12,785 nt of DNA from Oribacterium sp. (GCA_017940955.1 JAGAXP010000214.1:1-12785), one strand, 5' to 3'; counted from the first letter of the stretch, positions 5,928 to 12,221 are shown. A program made the numbers and translations. Notes: generated by a model not told the origin, from the letters alone.

Positions 5928-7478
5928 TCACACGATATCGTATTGATCGATAACCCAGTCGTATGATTTTAGATCCAGATTCCTTCCGCATTGTTTACAG
6001 ATCTTGCCGTCCATCAGCGAAATGCTGGCACCGCAACCCTGACACTTCAATGCAGAGGCACCGCAGACTGCCTGAGTCTTGCATCCGGCATCCTTGATAA
6101 GCTTAATCTTCAGTTTTTCTTTACGTTCAATGATCCTTCCGTGATTCAGTTCCATAAGACGAAGCTCTACGCTTACATCAGCGCTCTGCAGATTCTCGTC
6201 TGCGCGGTAGGATTCCATAGTGATCTTCAGGATATCAATATCCACTACATTCATATATTTTTTTATCAGAAATGACAGGTCATTCTCTGAAAAGGCGTTA
6301 ATCTCCATAGGATTTTCTGCGTAATGTATGGCAGCAAGCTTGTTCTGGATACCTCCGAAAAAACTCTGAAGTGAAAAGAGCGGGTCTGTCTTCCTGACCT
6401 GGTCCGCCATTCTTTTTTCCTGTTCTTCTTCCTGCCTGCGACTGTAAATCATCTTTAGGTCCATTGTCTTTGAAGATGCACTGATGAGTAACAGGAAAGG
6501 AAGCATAAGAATCAGGAATATCGACTTGAGGCTCCAGCCGAGAAGCCCAAACAGGCCGGATGCCAGAAGTCCCGTAGCCAGTCTCAAAAAGATGTTTTCA
6601 TCCGGCATATACACAAATGCCCCGATCAGTCCAAAATAGATTAGCGGCAGCATTACTATCAGAGTCGACCAAGGAAACGCCAGTTTCCTGACAGCTTCCT
6701 TCTTGCTGGTATTTGTATGGAAATCCCGCCTTAATCCGAAACTGTCGACCTTATTTTCCATATCTTCAACAGTAAATAATGTGCCGCAGAAATCACAGCC
6801 ATCCAGAAGATTCTCTCTTGTGGTTATATTCCCACATGAGGGACAAGTGACCTTGTCTCTACCGACCTTATTCGCAGAAAGCAGTGTAAAATGTGCCACT
6901 TCATTATCCCTAATGCGTTTGATGATCCTGCCGTCCTGCTTTATTGTTCTTACTGCTGAGATCTCCTCATAGATATCATTAACCAGATATCTCCCATCAA
7001 AATATTTGTTTTCCCTGACACAATTTCCGGAATAGGCTCTTCGTGCAGAATCCATCTCTAACGTAAGATGGTTTTTCAGGAGACGTTTTTTCTGCAGCGC
7101 TGTACTGTGCCATAAAAGCTGAGATGCATGGTTCTGAAGATCGCTGTTCTGCTCTTCCCGTCCGTTTGATAAATAATCGCTGTAGCTTCTACGAAACCCA
7201 CTCAACCTCTTCGTCAGTTTATCATAATCCTTCACAATCGGATAATTTGGAAAATACCTGTGTAGTAATGCCGGCCATTCTTTCCCGGTCTTGTCGTATT
7301 CTTTATAGAGTGTAAAGAGTGCCCAAAAGGTAGCTATGCACATTATGAAGAATCCCAGTGCGACCATACCATTCAGATATTCTGTCTTCGGCGCGAAAAT
7401 GATGACAAGCATAAGCCCCGTCAACCAGGCAAGTCCCGGAGCGGTAAATGACCTTATATTGATCCTGTAGTCACCCAT
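5928..7478 (-). CDS. Membrane protein with two zinc ribbons and a Tim44-like C-terminal region
   Basis: This 516-residue protein has two N-terminal membrane segments (about 12-30 and 36-57) and a soluble part with a CPSC...CDFC zinc ribbon (Cys 212, 215, 228, 231). Two to three further membrane segments follow at about 268-336, then a charged linker rich in Glu, Gln and Arg. The C-terminal domain begins TDPLFSLQSFFGGIQNKL and runs to a second zinc ribbon (Cys 479, 482, 494, 497) and a final DWVIDQYDIV. The FSLQSFF, IHYA and terminal zinc-ribbon pattern resembles Tim44-like proteins of Firmicutes. The family's bacterial role is poorly known; a membrane-associated binding or export-related function is possible. 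ATG 7478 has a G-rich ribosome site (GGGGGA) 8 bases upstream. It converges with the AraC gene and follows the decayed rpiB remnant on the same strand. Confidence 0.75.
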   Translation of the reverse strand: MGDYRINIRSFTAPGLAWLTGLMLVIIFAPKTEYLNGMVALGFFIMCIATFWALFTLYKEYDKTGKEWPALLHRYFPNYPIVKDYDKLTKRLSGFRRSYSDYLSNGREEQNSDLQNHASQLLWHSTALQKKRLLKNHLTLEMDSARRAYSGNCVRENKYFDGRYLVNDIYEEISAVRTIKQDGRIIKRIRDNEVAHFTLLSANKVGRDKVTCPSCGNITTRENLLDGCDFCGTLFTVEDMENKVDSFGLRRDFHTNTSKKEAVRKLAFPWSTLIVMLPLIYFGLIGAFVYMPDENIFLRLATGLLASGLFGLLGWSLKSIFLILMLPFLLLISASSKTMDLKMIYSRRQEEEQEKRMADQVRKTDPLFSLQSFFGGIQNKLAAIHYAENPMEINAFSENDLSFLIKKYMNVVDIDILKITMESYRADENLQSADVSVELRLMELNHGRIIERKEKLKIKLIKDAGCKTQAVCGASALKCQGCGASISLMDGKICKQCGRNLDLKSYDWVIDQYDIV

Positions 7479-7517
7479 ATGATTTCCCCCAATATTGAGA
7501 CCTAATCCATATTTATC

Positions 7518-7793
7518 TCACTCCCACTTTTTCCATACATCCGGCTGATATCCTATAGTAGAAAGGTTTGCTATAAGTGCGCTTCCATAACCTACTCCGT
7601 CACAAAATATCCCCCGGTCACATTCTCCTTTTGCGACCGCAAGAGCTGCCGGTTAAACAAAATCCGATAAGTCACAGGACTCCTTATCATATGTTCCAAA
7701 GTCCTTTACTTCATGACCCTGTGATATGAGATAAGCCTTTATCTCCTATTTTATCTCTGTTCCTGCGTGATCGTTTGCCATTGCTATTATCAT
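7518..7793 (-). pseudogene. RpiB/LacAB-family sugar-phosphate isomerase remnant with two in-frame stops
   Basis: Reading from ATG 7793, which has GAGGAGG just upstream, gives MIIAMANDHAGTEIK, stop, EIKAYLISQGHEVKDFGTYD, KESCDLSDFV, stop, PAALAVAKGECDRGIF, CDGVGYGSALIANL and then an unrelated-looking tail ending at TGA 7518. The ANDHAG start, GHEVKDFGTY and the GECDRGI...GVGYG block are diagnostic of ribose-5-phosphate isomerase B / galactose-6-phosphate isomerase-type enzymes, which interconvert aldose and ketose phosphates in the cytoplasm. The frame stays the same throughout, with TAG at 7746-7748 and TAA at 7653-7655. About one third or more of the usual ~145-residue length is missing from the C-terminus. 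It is a recently decayed pseudogene unless the stops are assembly errors. Confidence 0.8.
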
Positions 7794-7831
7794 AGTAACC
7801 CTCCTCGTATATAACTTATACCTGATAAACC

Positions 7832-7894
7832 TTACGCTAAGATAGATGTCAATGCAGCAAATATTGATGACAGAATCGCGTATAACAACCACAT
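7832..7894 (-). pseudogene. N-terminal stub (20 codons) of an EamA/DMT-family transporter
   Basis: ATG 7894 with a GGAGGC ribosome site reads MWLLYAILSSIFAAL then TSILA and stops at TAA 7832-7834. This is the characteristic first helix of EamA-family (drug/metabolite) transporters, which normally continue with KIG or similar. After the stop the frame reads GLSGIS, reminiscent of the expected continuation, before homology is lost. It starts 14 bases after the deformylase stop, so the original gene was in that operon. A C-terminal EamA piece lies inverted at 8926-9135. The alternative is a 20-residue leader peptide. Confidence 0.6.
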
Positions 7895-7908
7895 ATTACT
7901 GCCTCCTA

Positions 7909-8319
7909 TTATATCAACTGGCCTGAAAAATGGTCGATTTCATGCTGTATAACTTGTGCAATAAAATCATTATATTTACCGTGCTGCTTTTGGAAGTTCT
8001 GATCCAGGTAATCTACCTCAATTTCTTTGTAACGGGTGCAACGGCGCATGCCATCCAAAGAAAGGCAGCCCTCTTCTGTCTCATATTTTCCTGATTTATT
8101 TGTGATCACAGGATTTATCATCGGGATAATTATGGGACCTACCGCAACCACTATGATCTGCTTACGTTCTCCAATCATATTTGCTGCCATGCCGACGCAT
8201 CTTTCCAGATTTGCATTTAAAGTATCTATAAGGTCCTGAACTATTTCCTTATCAGCTTCTGTTGCTGGTTCTGACTTCTGCTGTAGGAACATGGGATCAC
8301 GTACTATCTTTCTAACCAT
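7909..8319 (-). CDS. Peptide deformylase-like protein with altered active-site motif 1
   Basis: Peptide deformylases remove the formyl group from the N-terminal Met of new proteins using a metal held by one Cys and two His. This 136-residue protein has motif 2 EGCLS (residues 83-87, metal Cys85) and motif 3 HEIDH (126-130, metal His126/His130 and catalytic Glu127). Motif 1, normally GxGLAAxQ, reads CVGMAANM (41-48): the catalytic Gln is Met48 and the first Gly is Cys. The length is complete for the short form of the family. The start at 8319 has a perfect AAAAGGAGG ribosome site. It is the only intact gene of a decayed minus-strand operon. It is probably a second, specialised deformylase-like enzyme rather than the essential housekeeping one. 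A deformylase acting on another substrate, or a weak enzyme, is possible. Confidence 0.85.
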   Translation of the reverse strand: MVRKIVRDPMFLQQKSEPATEADKEIVQDLIDTLNANLERCVGMAANMIGERKQIIVVAVGPIIIPMINPVITNKSGKYETEEGCLSLDGMRRCTRYKEIEVDYLDQNFQKQHGKYNDFIAQVIQHEIDHFSGQLI

Positions 8320-8370
8320 CGATTACCTCCTTTTAAACACTTTCTATCATTTCTAATATCTACTGTTTTG

Positions 8371-8662
8371 CTACTTCGTACAGCAGAAATACACCATTGA
8401 ACCATCAATATGAATGTCAATGTCCTTGTACATATGCTCCAGAATTTTTATAAGCTCTTCCTCGGTATGAAACGGAGGATTAAACCAGCCTTTCTTTGAA
8501 ATTACCAGGAATATAAGAAAGAACCTTACGAGCTATCTCATTATCATCAGTTCCGCTCCAGAAGATCTTAATATACATTTTGCTTAGGGAACTTCCCTGA
8601 GTGATCACATCATCATATATGTTCTTTGATGCCCTATATGCTTTCTGAATCTTGTCCGCCAT
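8371..8662 (-). pseudogene. Class I SAM-dependent methyltransferase remnant, central domain deleted
   Basis: From ATG 8662 the frame reads MADKIQKAYRASKNIYDDVI, continues through KMYIKIFWSGTDDNEIARKV and LSYIPGNFKERL, and stops at 8480. This is the N-terminal ~60-residue cap of a class I methyltransferase, just before the glycine-rich SAM-binding strand, which is missing. The sequence resumes in another frame as SKKGWFNPPFHTEEELIKIL to DGSMVYFCCTK and stops at TAG 8371, which resembles the C-terminus of the same kind of enzyme. About half of the gene (the SAM site and catalytic core) has been deleted, leaving a frameshifted fusion that cannot be active. It follows the thiazoline hydrolase remnant by 28 bases and precedes the deformylase by about 50, indicating one former operon. 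Confidence 0.7.
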
Positions 8663-8690
8663 TACAAATTTCCCCGTCCGATATTTTCTA

Positions 8691-8948
8691 TTATATCTTC
8701 TTGTACCCGCAGTCACAGTACTGTCCACCTGATGCCAGTGTATATTTTCTCACAAACGTAGACGTTCCGCCCATGTCATTCATTGTATAGTCCAGATGAC
8801 ACATAGCAGGAACAAACTCATAAATCCCAATTTCCTTCATAAGTGTACAGATTCCGCACTTAGTGAACCTGGCTTCGTATCCAGATTCATCACCATAATC
8901 TATAAATTCCATGTTCCAGGAATAAGGATTCCTGTCGGCAGCACAGTT
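8691..8948 (-). pseudogene. L-2-amino-thiazoline-4-carboxylic acid hydrolase, C-terminal fragment
   Basis: The open frame reads NPYSWNMEFIDYGDESGY, then EARFTKCGICTLMKEIGI, EFVPAMCHLDYTM, VRKYTLASGGQYCDCGYKKI and stops at TAA 8691. The CGIC, PAMCHLDY, R.YTLA.GG..CD blocks match the C-terminal half of the ATC-hydrolase family, which in pseudomonads opens the thiazoline ring on the route to L-cysteine but in Clostridia is mostly of unknown role. The conserved Cys residues of this half are kept. The frame extends past the first ATG (8912) to about 8948, where it meets a fragment of an EamA gene on the other strand, so the ~150 N-terminal residues are lost. A short protein from ATG 8912 could be made but has no evident ribosome site. 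Confidence 0.75.
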
Positions 8949-9135
8949 CTCTGTTACTGCTACCTACAGTCATGCACCCTCAAAGGAGATCTCCGTCTAT
9001 GATTACACTCAGGTGCTCTGGGCAGCAGTCTTCGGATTCCTCCTGTTCGGTGATATCCCGGATCTTCGGAGCGTAGTGGGATACTTCCTGATCATCGGTG
9101 CAGCAGTTGTGATGTTGTTGTACAATCAAAGATAA
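8926..9135 (+). pseudogene. C-terminal fragment of an EamA/DMT-family transporter
   Basis: The plus-strand frame from 8926 to TAA 9133-9135 reads AAQFSVTATYSHAPSKEISV, YDYTQVLWAAVFGFLLFGDI, PDLRSVVGYFLIIGAAVVML and LYNQR. The AP.KEIS.YDYTQ segment and the last two membrane helices are typical of the end of the second EamA repeat. The rest of the gene is absent: the frame is closed at 8923-8925 and the sequence to the left belongs to another gene in the opposite direction. No start or ribosome site is visible. It is probably the other half of the transporter whose N-terminal stub lies at 7832-7894. Confidence 0.75.
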
Positions 9136-9155
9136 TAAAGCAGTGATGATCATGT

Positions 9156-9704
9156 TTATCCAAATACTATACCCAGTACTGCCGCAAATATTATAAGGTG
9201 TATGGGGGAAGCCTTCCTCTTCAGGAAGCGTTTGTGCAGCAGCATAAACATAAAAAGGATCAGGGTTATCAGGATATTCACATAGCTAAAGCCATCTACG
9301 GAACGGCAGTTATTTATGATCATATAAAGCCCAGTGGATATGATGATACCGATGATGCAGGGCTTAATGCCTTTGAGCACTGCCCGGAAATGCGGATTGT
9401 CCGTAAAATTCTTCAGTATGGTTGAAACGATAAGTATTATGATAAATGACGGTAAAGCGACAGCAGTAGTTGCTATGAGGGCACCGGATATCCCGGCCTG
9501 ACTGCTTCCTATATAGGTGGCCATATTCACCATGATAGGACCAGGTGTACTTTCACTTACGGCAATCATATAGGTGAGCTGATCCTCGCTGAGCCATCCA
9601 TAGTTCATGACCACGTCACGTATGAGAGGAATTGCACCATAGGCTCCACCAAATGCAAATATTCCTATCTGCAGAAATCCCAGTAATAGTTCAAGATATA
9701 TCAT
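9156..9704 (-). CDS. Chromate transporter (CHR family), second half-size subunit
   Basis: This 182-residue, strongly hydrophobic protein with five to six predicted membrane segments is a single-domain (short-chain) CHR transporter. Its signatures are FAFGGAYGAIPLI (about 17-29) and the conserved SESTPGPIMVNMATYIG (about 50-66). Short-chain CHR proteins usually act as pairs encoded side by side. They export chromate or, in anaerobes, probably transport sulfate-like or other oxyanions; the real substrate is not shown by sequence. The start at 9704 has only a weak ribosome site (AAAGAAAGAG), so translation may depend on the upstream partner gene, whose reconstructed end is about 80 bases away. 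It converges with the EamA remnant. Confidence 0.85.
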   Translation of the reverse strand: MIYLELLLGFLQIGIFAFGGAYGAIPLIRDVVMNYGWLSEDQLTYMIAVSESTPGPIMVNMATYIGSSQAGISGALIATTAVALPSFIIILIVSTILKNFTDNPHFRAVLKGIKPCIIGIIISTGLYMIINNCRSVDGFSYVNILITLILFMFMLLHKRFLKRKASPIHLIIFAAVLGIVFG

Positions 9705-9785
9705 AGGTTGGTTTCTCTTTCTTTAATGCAGGTATAAGTGAGTAAAAAGGATCTGACACGGAAGGGTGTTTAGTTCCATAAAGCA

Positions 9786-10333
9786 TTACTTTTTCACCTT
9801 TTGTAAACTGTTGCAGATGAGACCGATCAAACCAGCCGTCATCATCATGATAACTGTGGAGACCTTAAATCCCAGAAGCTCCGAACAAAGCATCAGCAGC
9901 ATTGATGAAGAAAAATAATGATGGGAAAAAGCTTCTTTTTCATTTTTGAAAGCATTCCTATTCCGGCATTGAAAATCAAAAGACCCACTGCAAGCTTGAT
10001 GCCCCTGAAGGCATCGGCAACTATTTTTATCTCCATAAAATTGCTTAAAAAACAGGAGATGATATATATGATTAGAAATGCAGGAAGGATTACTCCAAGT
10101 GTCGCGGCAAAGGCGCCTTTTAATCCGTTTATTTTATAGCCCACATAGGTGGCGCAGTTTATGGCGATGGGACCCGGGGTGGACTCCGCGATGACAGTCA
10201 TATTCATCATCTCATCATGAGTTATCCATTTCTTTTTTGTTACGCAAATGTCTTCGATAAGGGAGATCATGGCGTACCCTCCCCCGAAGGTAAAGCTTCC
10301 GATTTTTGCAAAGGTTAAGAACAGTTCAATCAT
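9786..10333 (-). pseudogene. Chromate transporter (CHR family), first half-size subunit, frameshifted near the C-terminus
   Basis: From ATG 10333, with a GAGGAG ribosome site, the frame gives a normal CHR start with FTFGGGYAMISLIED and ESTPGPIAINCATYVG. It runs to KKKLFPIIIF and then ends abnormally (LHQCC, stop at 9893). A different frame picks up the expected last helix immediately: MLLMLCSELLGFKVSTVIMM through TAGLIGLICNSLQKVKK to stop 9786-9788. A small indel in the T-rich stretch around 9900-9920 therefore splits the gene. The joined product would have about 182 residues, the same as its neighbour. The truncated 146-residue product lacks one membrane segment and may be nonfunctional, unless the shift is a sequencing error. 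Confidence 0.75.
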
Positions 10334-10367
10334 TTTTGCTCCTCTTTTTTAGTGATAAACATACACA

Positions 10368-10397
10368 ATGATACCATCGAAACCTGACAATCAACAA
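10368..10397 (-). promoter_or_regulatory. Candidate promoter of the chromate-transporter operon
   Basis: On the minus strand TTGTTG (10392-10397) and TATCAT (10368-10373) are 18 bases apart. The -10 is preceded by TGG, an extended -10 motif. The start would be near 10361, leaving a leader of about 28 nt before ATG 10333. Confidence 0.4.
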
Positions 10398-10456
10398 GCC
10401 TATATTCTTACTCACTGCTCCCCTTGGTCCACCGGCTGAACTGTTACTTAACCTCT

Positions 10457-10600
10457 TCATTTTGTATTCAAAGATTCCCGTGCTTTGTCAGAGTAAAAGC
10501 ATGAAACCTCAAAAGTAGTATTTCCTATCTTTTTAGAAAAGCCAGCACATTTTTCCTGTGCTGGCTTTTCTACATTCTGTATTCTATTGTTGTTTTCCAT
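10457..10600 (-). CDS. Small TnpW-like transposon-associated protein, probably truncated
   Basis: From ATG 10600, preceded by AAAAGGGGG, a 47-residue frame reads MENNNRIQNVEKPAQEKC, AGFSKKIGNTTFEVSCF, YSDKARESLNTK and stops at 10457. The polar N-terminus followed by KKIGNTTFEVS.FYS..ARE.LN.K is the pattern of the small TnpW-type proteins found in clostridial conjugative transposons; their role is unknown. Known members normally continue with a K-x-x-R-L-I type tail. Here the sequence KMKRL appears in the next frame just after the stop, suggesting a one-base frameshift at 10460. The gene contains a 16-bp perfect inverted repeat in its middle. It sits with other mobile-element debris (relaxase and Rpn genes) on the same strand. 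Confidence 0.6.
   Translation of the reverse strand: MENNNRIQNVEKPAQEKCAGFSKKIGNTTFEVSCFYSDKARESLNTK
10534..10572. repeat. Perfect 16-bp inverted repeat inside the TnpW-like gene
   Basis: TAGAAAAGCCAGCACA (10534-10549) is the exact reverse complement of TGTGCTGGCTTTTCTA (10557-10572), with a 7-nt loop. Alone it looks like a bidirectional terminator with T-rich flanks, but it lies within the reading frame of the small gene, encoding EKPAQEKCAGFSKK. Confidence 0.8.
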
Positions 10601-10623
10601 AAAGTCCCCCTTTTCCGAACACT

Positions 10624-10657
10624 AAAAAAGCAGCAGACTATTCCTAATCTACTGCTT
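10624..10657 (-). terminator. Intrinsic terminator of the Rpn-family gene
   Basis: On the minus strand AAGCAGTAGA (10648-10657) pairs with TCTGCTGCTT (10628-10637), nine of ten positions, and is followed by TTTTTT. It lies 24 bases beyond the Rpn stop codon, in the right place and orientation. Confidence 0.7.
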
Positions 10658-10680
10658 GAATACATATCATACTATAAATA

Positions 10681-11517
10681 TTATTTCTGTAGCATATTTG
10701 CTATAATGGTACGCTCATTCCCAGTTATTTCAAGTGTGTTCATGGCATCTTCCAATGAACATTTCATATTCTTCATCATTTTTCGAATATCACTGACAAG
10801 CGTATCAATCCTAGTAGCTTCAGAACTCTTTCTAGCTTCTTCTTCTGCATATTTTCTTACTGATTCACACACAATATCACGTCCTTCCTTTGTTTCCTTA
10901 AAATGGTGAAGACCATCTGCCAATAACTTATAATTCATATTCTTGGAAGTTTTAGCATGAAAATCTTCTATCAACTTACCAATCTCATCATCACCTTTAT
11001 ATCTACCATTAACATAAATGATATGAGAGCCATCACCAAAGGCTGTTCCTATTTCTTGTACAGTTCTATCTATATGATACATCGGCAAACCTGCACCAAA
11101 CTTATCGTACTTATAGATAAAAATCACATAAGAGTCTTTCAGTAATTTGAATGGATCACCTTCTTTGAGCATTCGCGAATCCATTACCGCACTATGAAAA
11201 CGAGTTCTTCTTACATGTGCACCTTCTGAGCCACCTTGTACTTCAATATCAATTTCAGTGCCGTCTGCATCTATAGCGTGAACGTCAAGTCTGATATCTC
11301 TGCCACCAATCTCAGGACTCCTCATCTCTTCCTGCGTTTGAATATCTATAACTGTAATTTTTCTGCCAAATATAATACCCAGAATTAATTCTGTAGCAGG
11401 AATGTTCTTTCTAAAAACAAGAGTCATCAAATCATCGTCAAATAAATCCATTTCATCGACAATCTTATTGATTTGCTTATTTTCCTGAGTCTTGCCACCA
11501 GCCTCCATATTATCCAT
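10681..11517 (-). CDS. Rpn-family recombination-promoting nuclease / PD-(D/E)XK putative transposase
   Basis: This roughly 278-residue protein opens with DLFDDDLMTLVFRKNIPATE and has RDIRLDVHAIDADGTEIDIEVQ in the first half, the D...(E)xQ core of the PD-(D/E)XK fold seen in Rpn/YhgA-like proteins. RRTRFHSAVMDSRMLKEGD and the YVIFIYKYD strand follow in the expected order. Rpn enzymes cut DNA and promote RecA-independent exchange, and are often near mobile elements. The C-terminal third is a Lys/Glu-rich helical tail (EEEARKSSEATRID...). The frame is open to 11571, but a good promoter at 11551-11578 would start transcription near 11544. I therefore place the start at ATG 11517; ATG 11508 is equally possible. 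The gene has its own promoter and terminator and lies between relaxase and TnpW-like remnants. Confidence 0.85.
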   Translation of the reverse strand: MDNMEAGGKTQENKQINKIVDEMDLFDDDLMTLVFRKNIPATELILGIIFGRKITVIDIQTQEEMRSPEIGGRDIRLDVHAIDADGTEIDIEVQGGSEGAHVRRTRFHSAVMDSRMLKEGDPFKLLKDSYVIFIYKYDKFGAGLPMYHIDRTVQEIGTAFGDGSHIIYVNGRYKGDDEIGKLIEDFHAKTSKNMNYKLLADGLHHFKETKEGRDIVCESVRKYAEEEARKSSEATRIDTLVSDIRKMMKNMKCSLEDAMNTLEITGNERTIIANMLQK

Positions 11518-11550
11518 TCCCTTTTCATTTCTCCTCACATTAATAGTAGC

Positions 11551-11578
11551 ATCATACCACACCCAAAACAATTAGCAA
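11551..11578 (-). promoter_or_regulatory. Promoter of the Rpn-family gene (extended -10)
   Basis: On the minus strand TTGCTA (11573-11578), a 16-base spacer and TATGAT (11551-11556) preceded by TGG form an extended -10 promoter. Its start site, about 11544, helps choose the translation start of the Rpn gene. Confidence 0.55.
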
Positions 11579-11627
11579 CGAGCTGATTTAATGCAAACTT
11601 AATATGTGTAAAATGCACATCTGAACT

Positions 11628-11669
11628 AAGAAAAAGCACAATTACCTGTCAAGATAACTGTGTTTTCTT
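11628..11669 (-). terminator. Probable terminator at the end of the relaxase remnant
   Basis: On the minus strand an A-rich stem AAGAAAACACAGTTA pairs with TAATTGTGCTTTTTCTT around a 10-nt loop, with a two-base bulge and a G-T pair. The T-run in the right arm gives it terminator character. It overlaps the last codons of the small frame ending at 11642. Confidence 0.4.
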
Positions 11670-11794
11670 GTCTGATGTCGTATAAATTGTCGTTCTAGTG
11701 TGCTACGGTCATTTGCCTGCTCACGTTCTTCTTTGGTTTTGTTTAACTTTATAACCTCTGCATAAGCTAAATCATTAACCTCTGCGCTCATCAT
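11642..11794 (-). CDS. 50-codon frame overlapping the end of the relaxase fragment (coupled small protein or frameshifted relaxase tail)
   Basis: ATG 11794 overlaps the relaxase fragment's TGA (ATGATGA), a layout typical of translational coupling. The product reads MMSAEVNDLAYAEVIKLN, KTKEEREQANDRSTLERQ and FIRHQTRKHSYLDR: 50 residues, charged and helical. The same frame is open further upstream to 11824 (GHGEQFPIEN), so it could instead be the continuation of the relaxase after a frameshift near 11825. I do not recognise the family with confidence. The A-rich, Glu/Lys/Arg-rich composition resembles small proteins carried on mobilisable elements. No strong ribosome site is present. Confidence 0.4.
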   Translation of the reverse strand: MMSAEVNDLAYAEVIKLNKTKEEREQANDRSTLERQFIRHQTRKHSYLDR

Positions 11795-12159
11795 ATTCTC
11801 AATTGGAAACTGCTCTCCATGACCTTTCGGTTATAATCTCCACGCTCTATATGGATGCCTTTTTTCTCCAAGGCATTTGCTTTACTTCCAAGATGAATTG
11901 TGTGTGGTTCTTCTATATCAAGTTCTTTGAAAGACCTATGCTCCCAATACTCATTTATTTTGAGTGCATCATTAGTTTCGTTGATAAGCTCTGTGAGATT
12001 CTTTCTCCACATTTTCGCCTTGCTTGGGCCATCCCAATCCGTGGTCTTTTCAGTCTTGGATTTATAACCTTTCTTGGTGCGGATTTTGTTGCCGTCTTGA
12101 TCAAGGATATAGATTTTCTTTTGCTTGGGCATCCACTTACCACTTTCGATTGGGCACAC
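11791..12159 (-). pseudogene. MobA/MobL-family relaxase fragment lacking the catalytic N-terminus
   Basis: The frame reads CPIESGKWMPKQKKIYILDQ, DGNKIRTKKGYK, TTDWDGPSKAKMWRKNLTEL, YWEHRSFKELDIEEPHTIHL and GSKANALEKKGIHIERGDYN. The K-x-Y-x-LD-x-DG, DWD..., HRSF and P-T-I-H-L-G...E-K-G-I...ERGD-x-N-R blocks are hallmarks of the region following the catalytic domain in MobA/MobL (MOBQ) relaxases, which nick plasmid or transposon DNA at oriT. The N-terminal part with the catalytic Tyr and His cluster is absent, because the frame is closed just upstream of 12159 and an inverted repeat (12166-12215) begins there. The C-terminus also ends early at 11791. The piece is a leftover of a mobilisable element. 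A GTG at 12159 could start it, but no ribosome site is present. Confidence 0.75.
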
Positions 12160-12165
12160 GTAAAA

Positions 12166-12215
12166 ACCTCAGATCAGGATTGCCACGTCTTTTTGTGGTA
12201 ATACTGTTCTGAGGT
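12166..12215. repeat. 21-bp imperfect inverted repeat at the relaxase break point
   Basis: Bases 12166-12186 pair with 12195-12215 at 18 of 21 positions (one further position is a G-T pair), with an 8-nt loop containing TTTTT. It abuts the point where relaxase homology ends on its N-terminal side. It could be the end of an inserted element, including a right-hand end or MITE-like piece, or a terminator. Confidence 0.6.
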
Positions 12216-12221
12216 TGCACT

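Noticed and set aside
8480..8728. Start of the methyltransferase remnant at 8728
   Set aside because: The first 22 codons overlap the end of the thiazoline hydrolase and show no homology; methyltransferase similarity begins at ATG 8662.
10534..10572. Perfect 16-bp hairpin as an intergenic bidirectional terminator
   Set aside because: It falls inside the TnpW-like reading frame, and the Rpn gene already has a better terminator at 10624-10657. I list it as a repeat only.
11803..12201. 132-codon plus-strand open frame
   Set aside because: It lies opposite the relaxase fragment, whose conserved blocks are clear; no ribosome site or family features on the plus strand.
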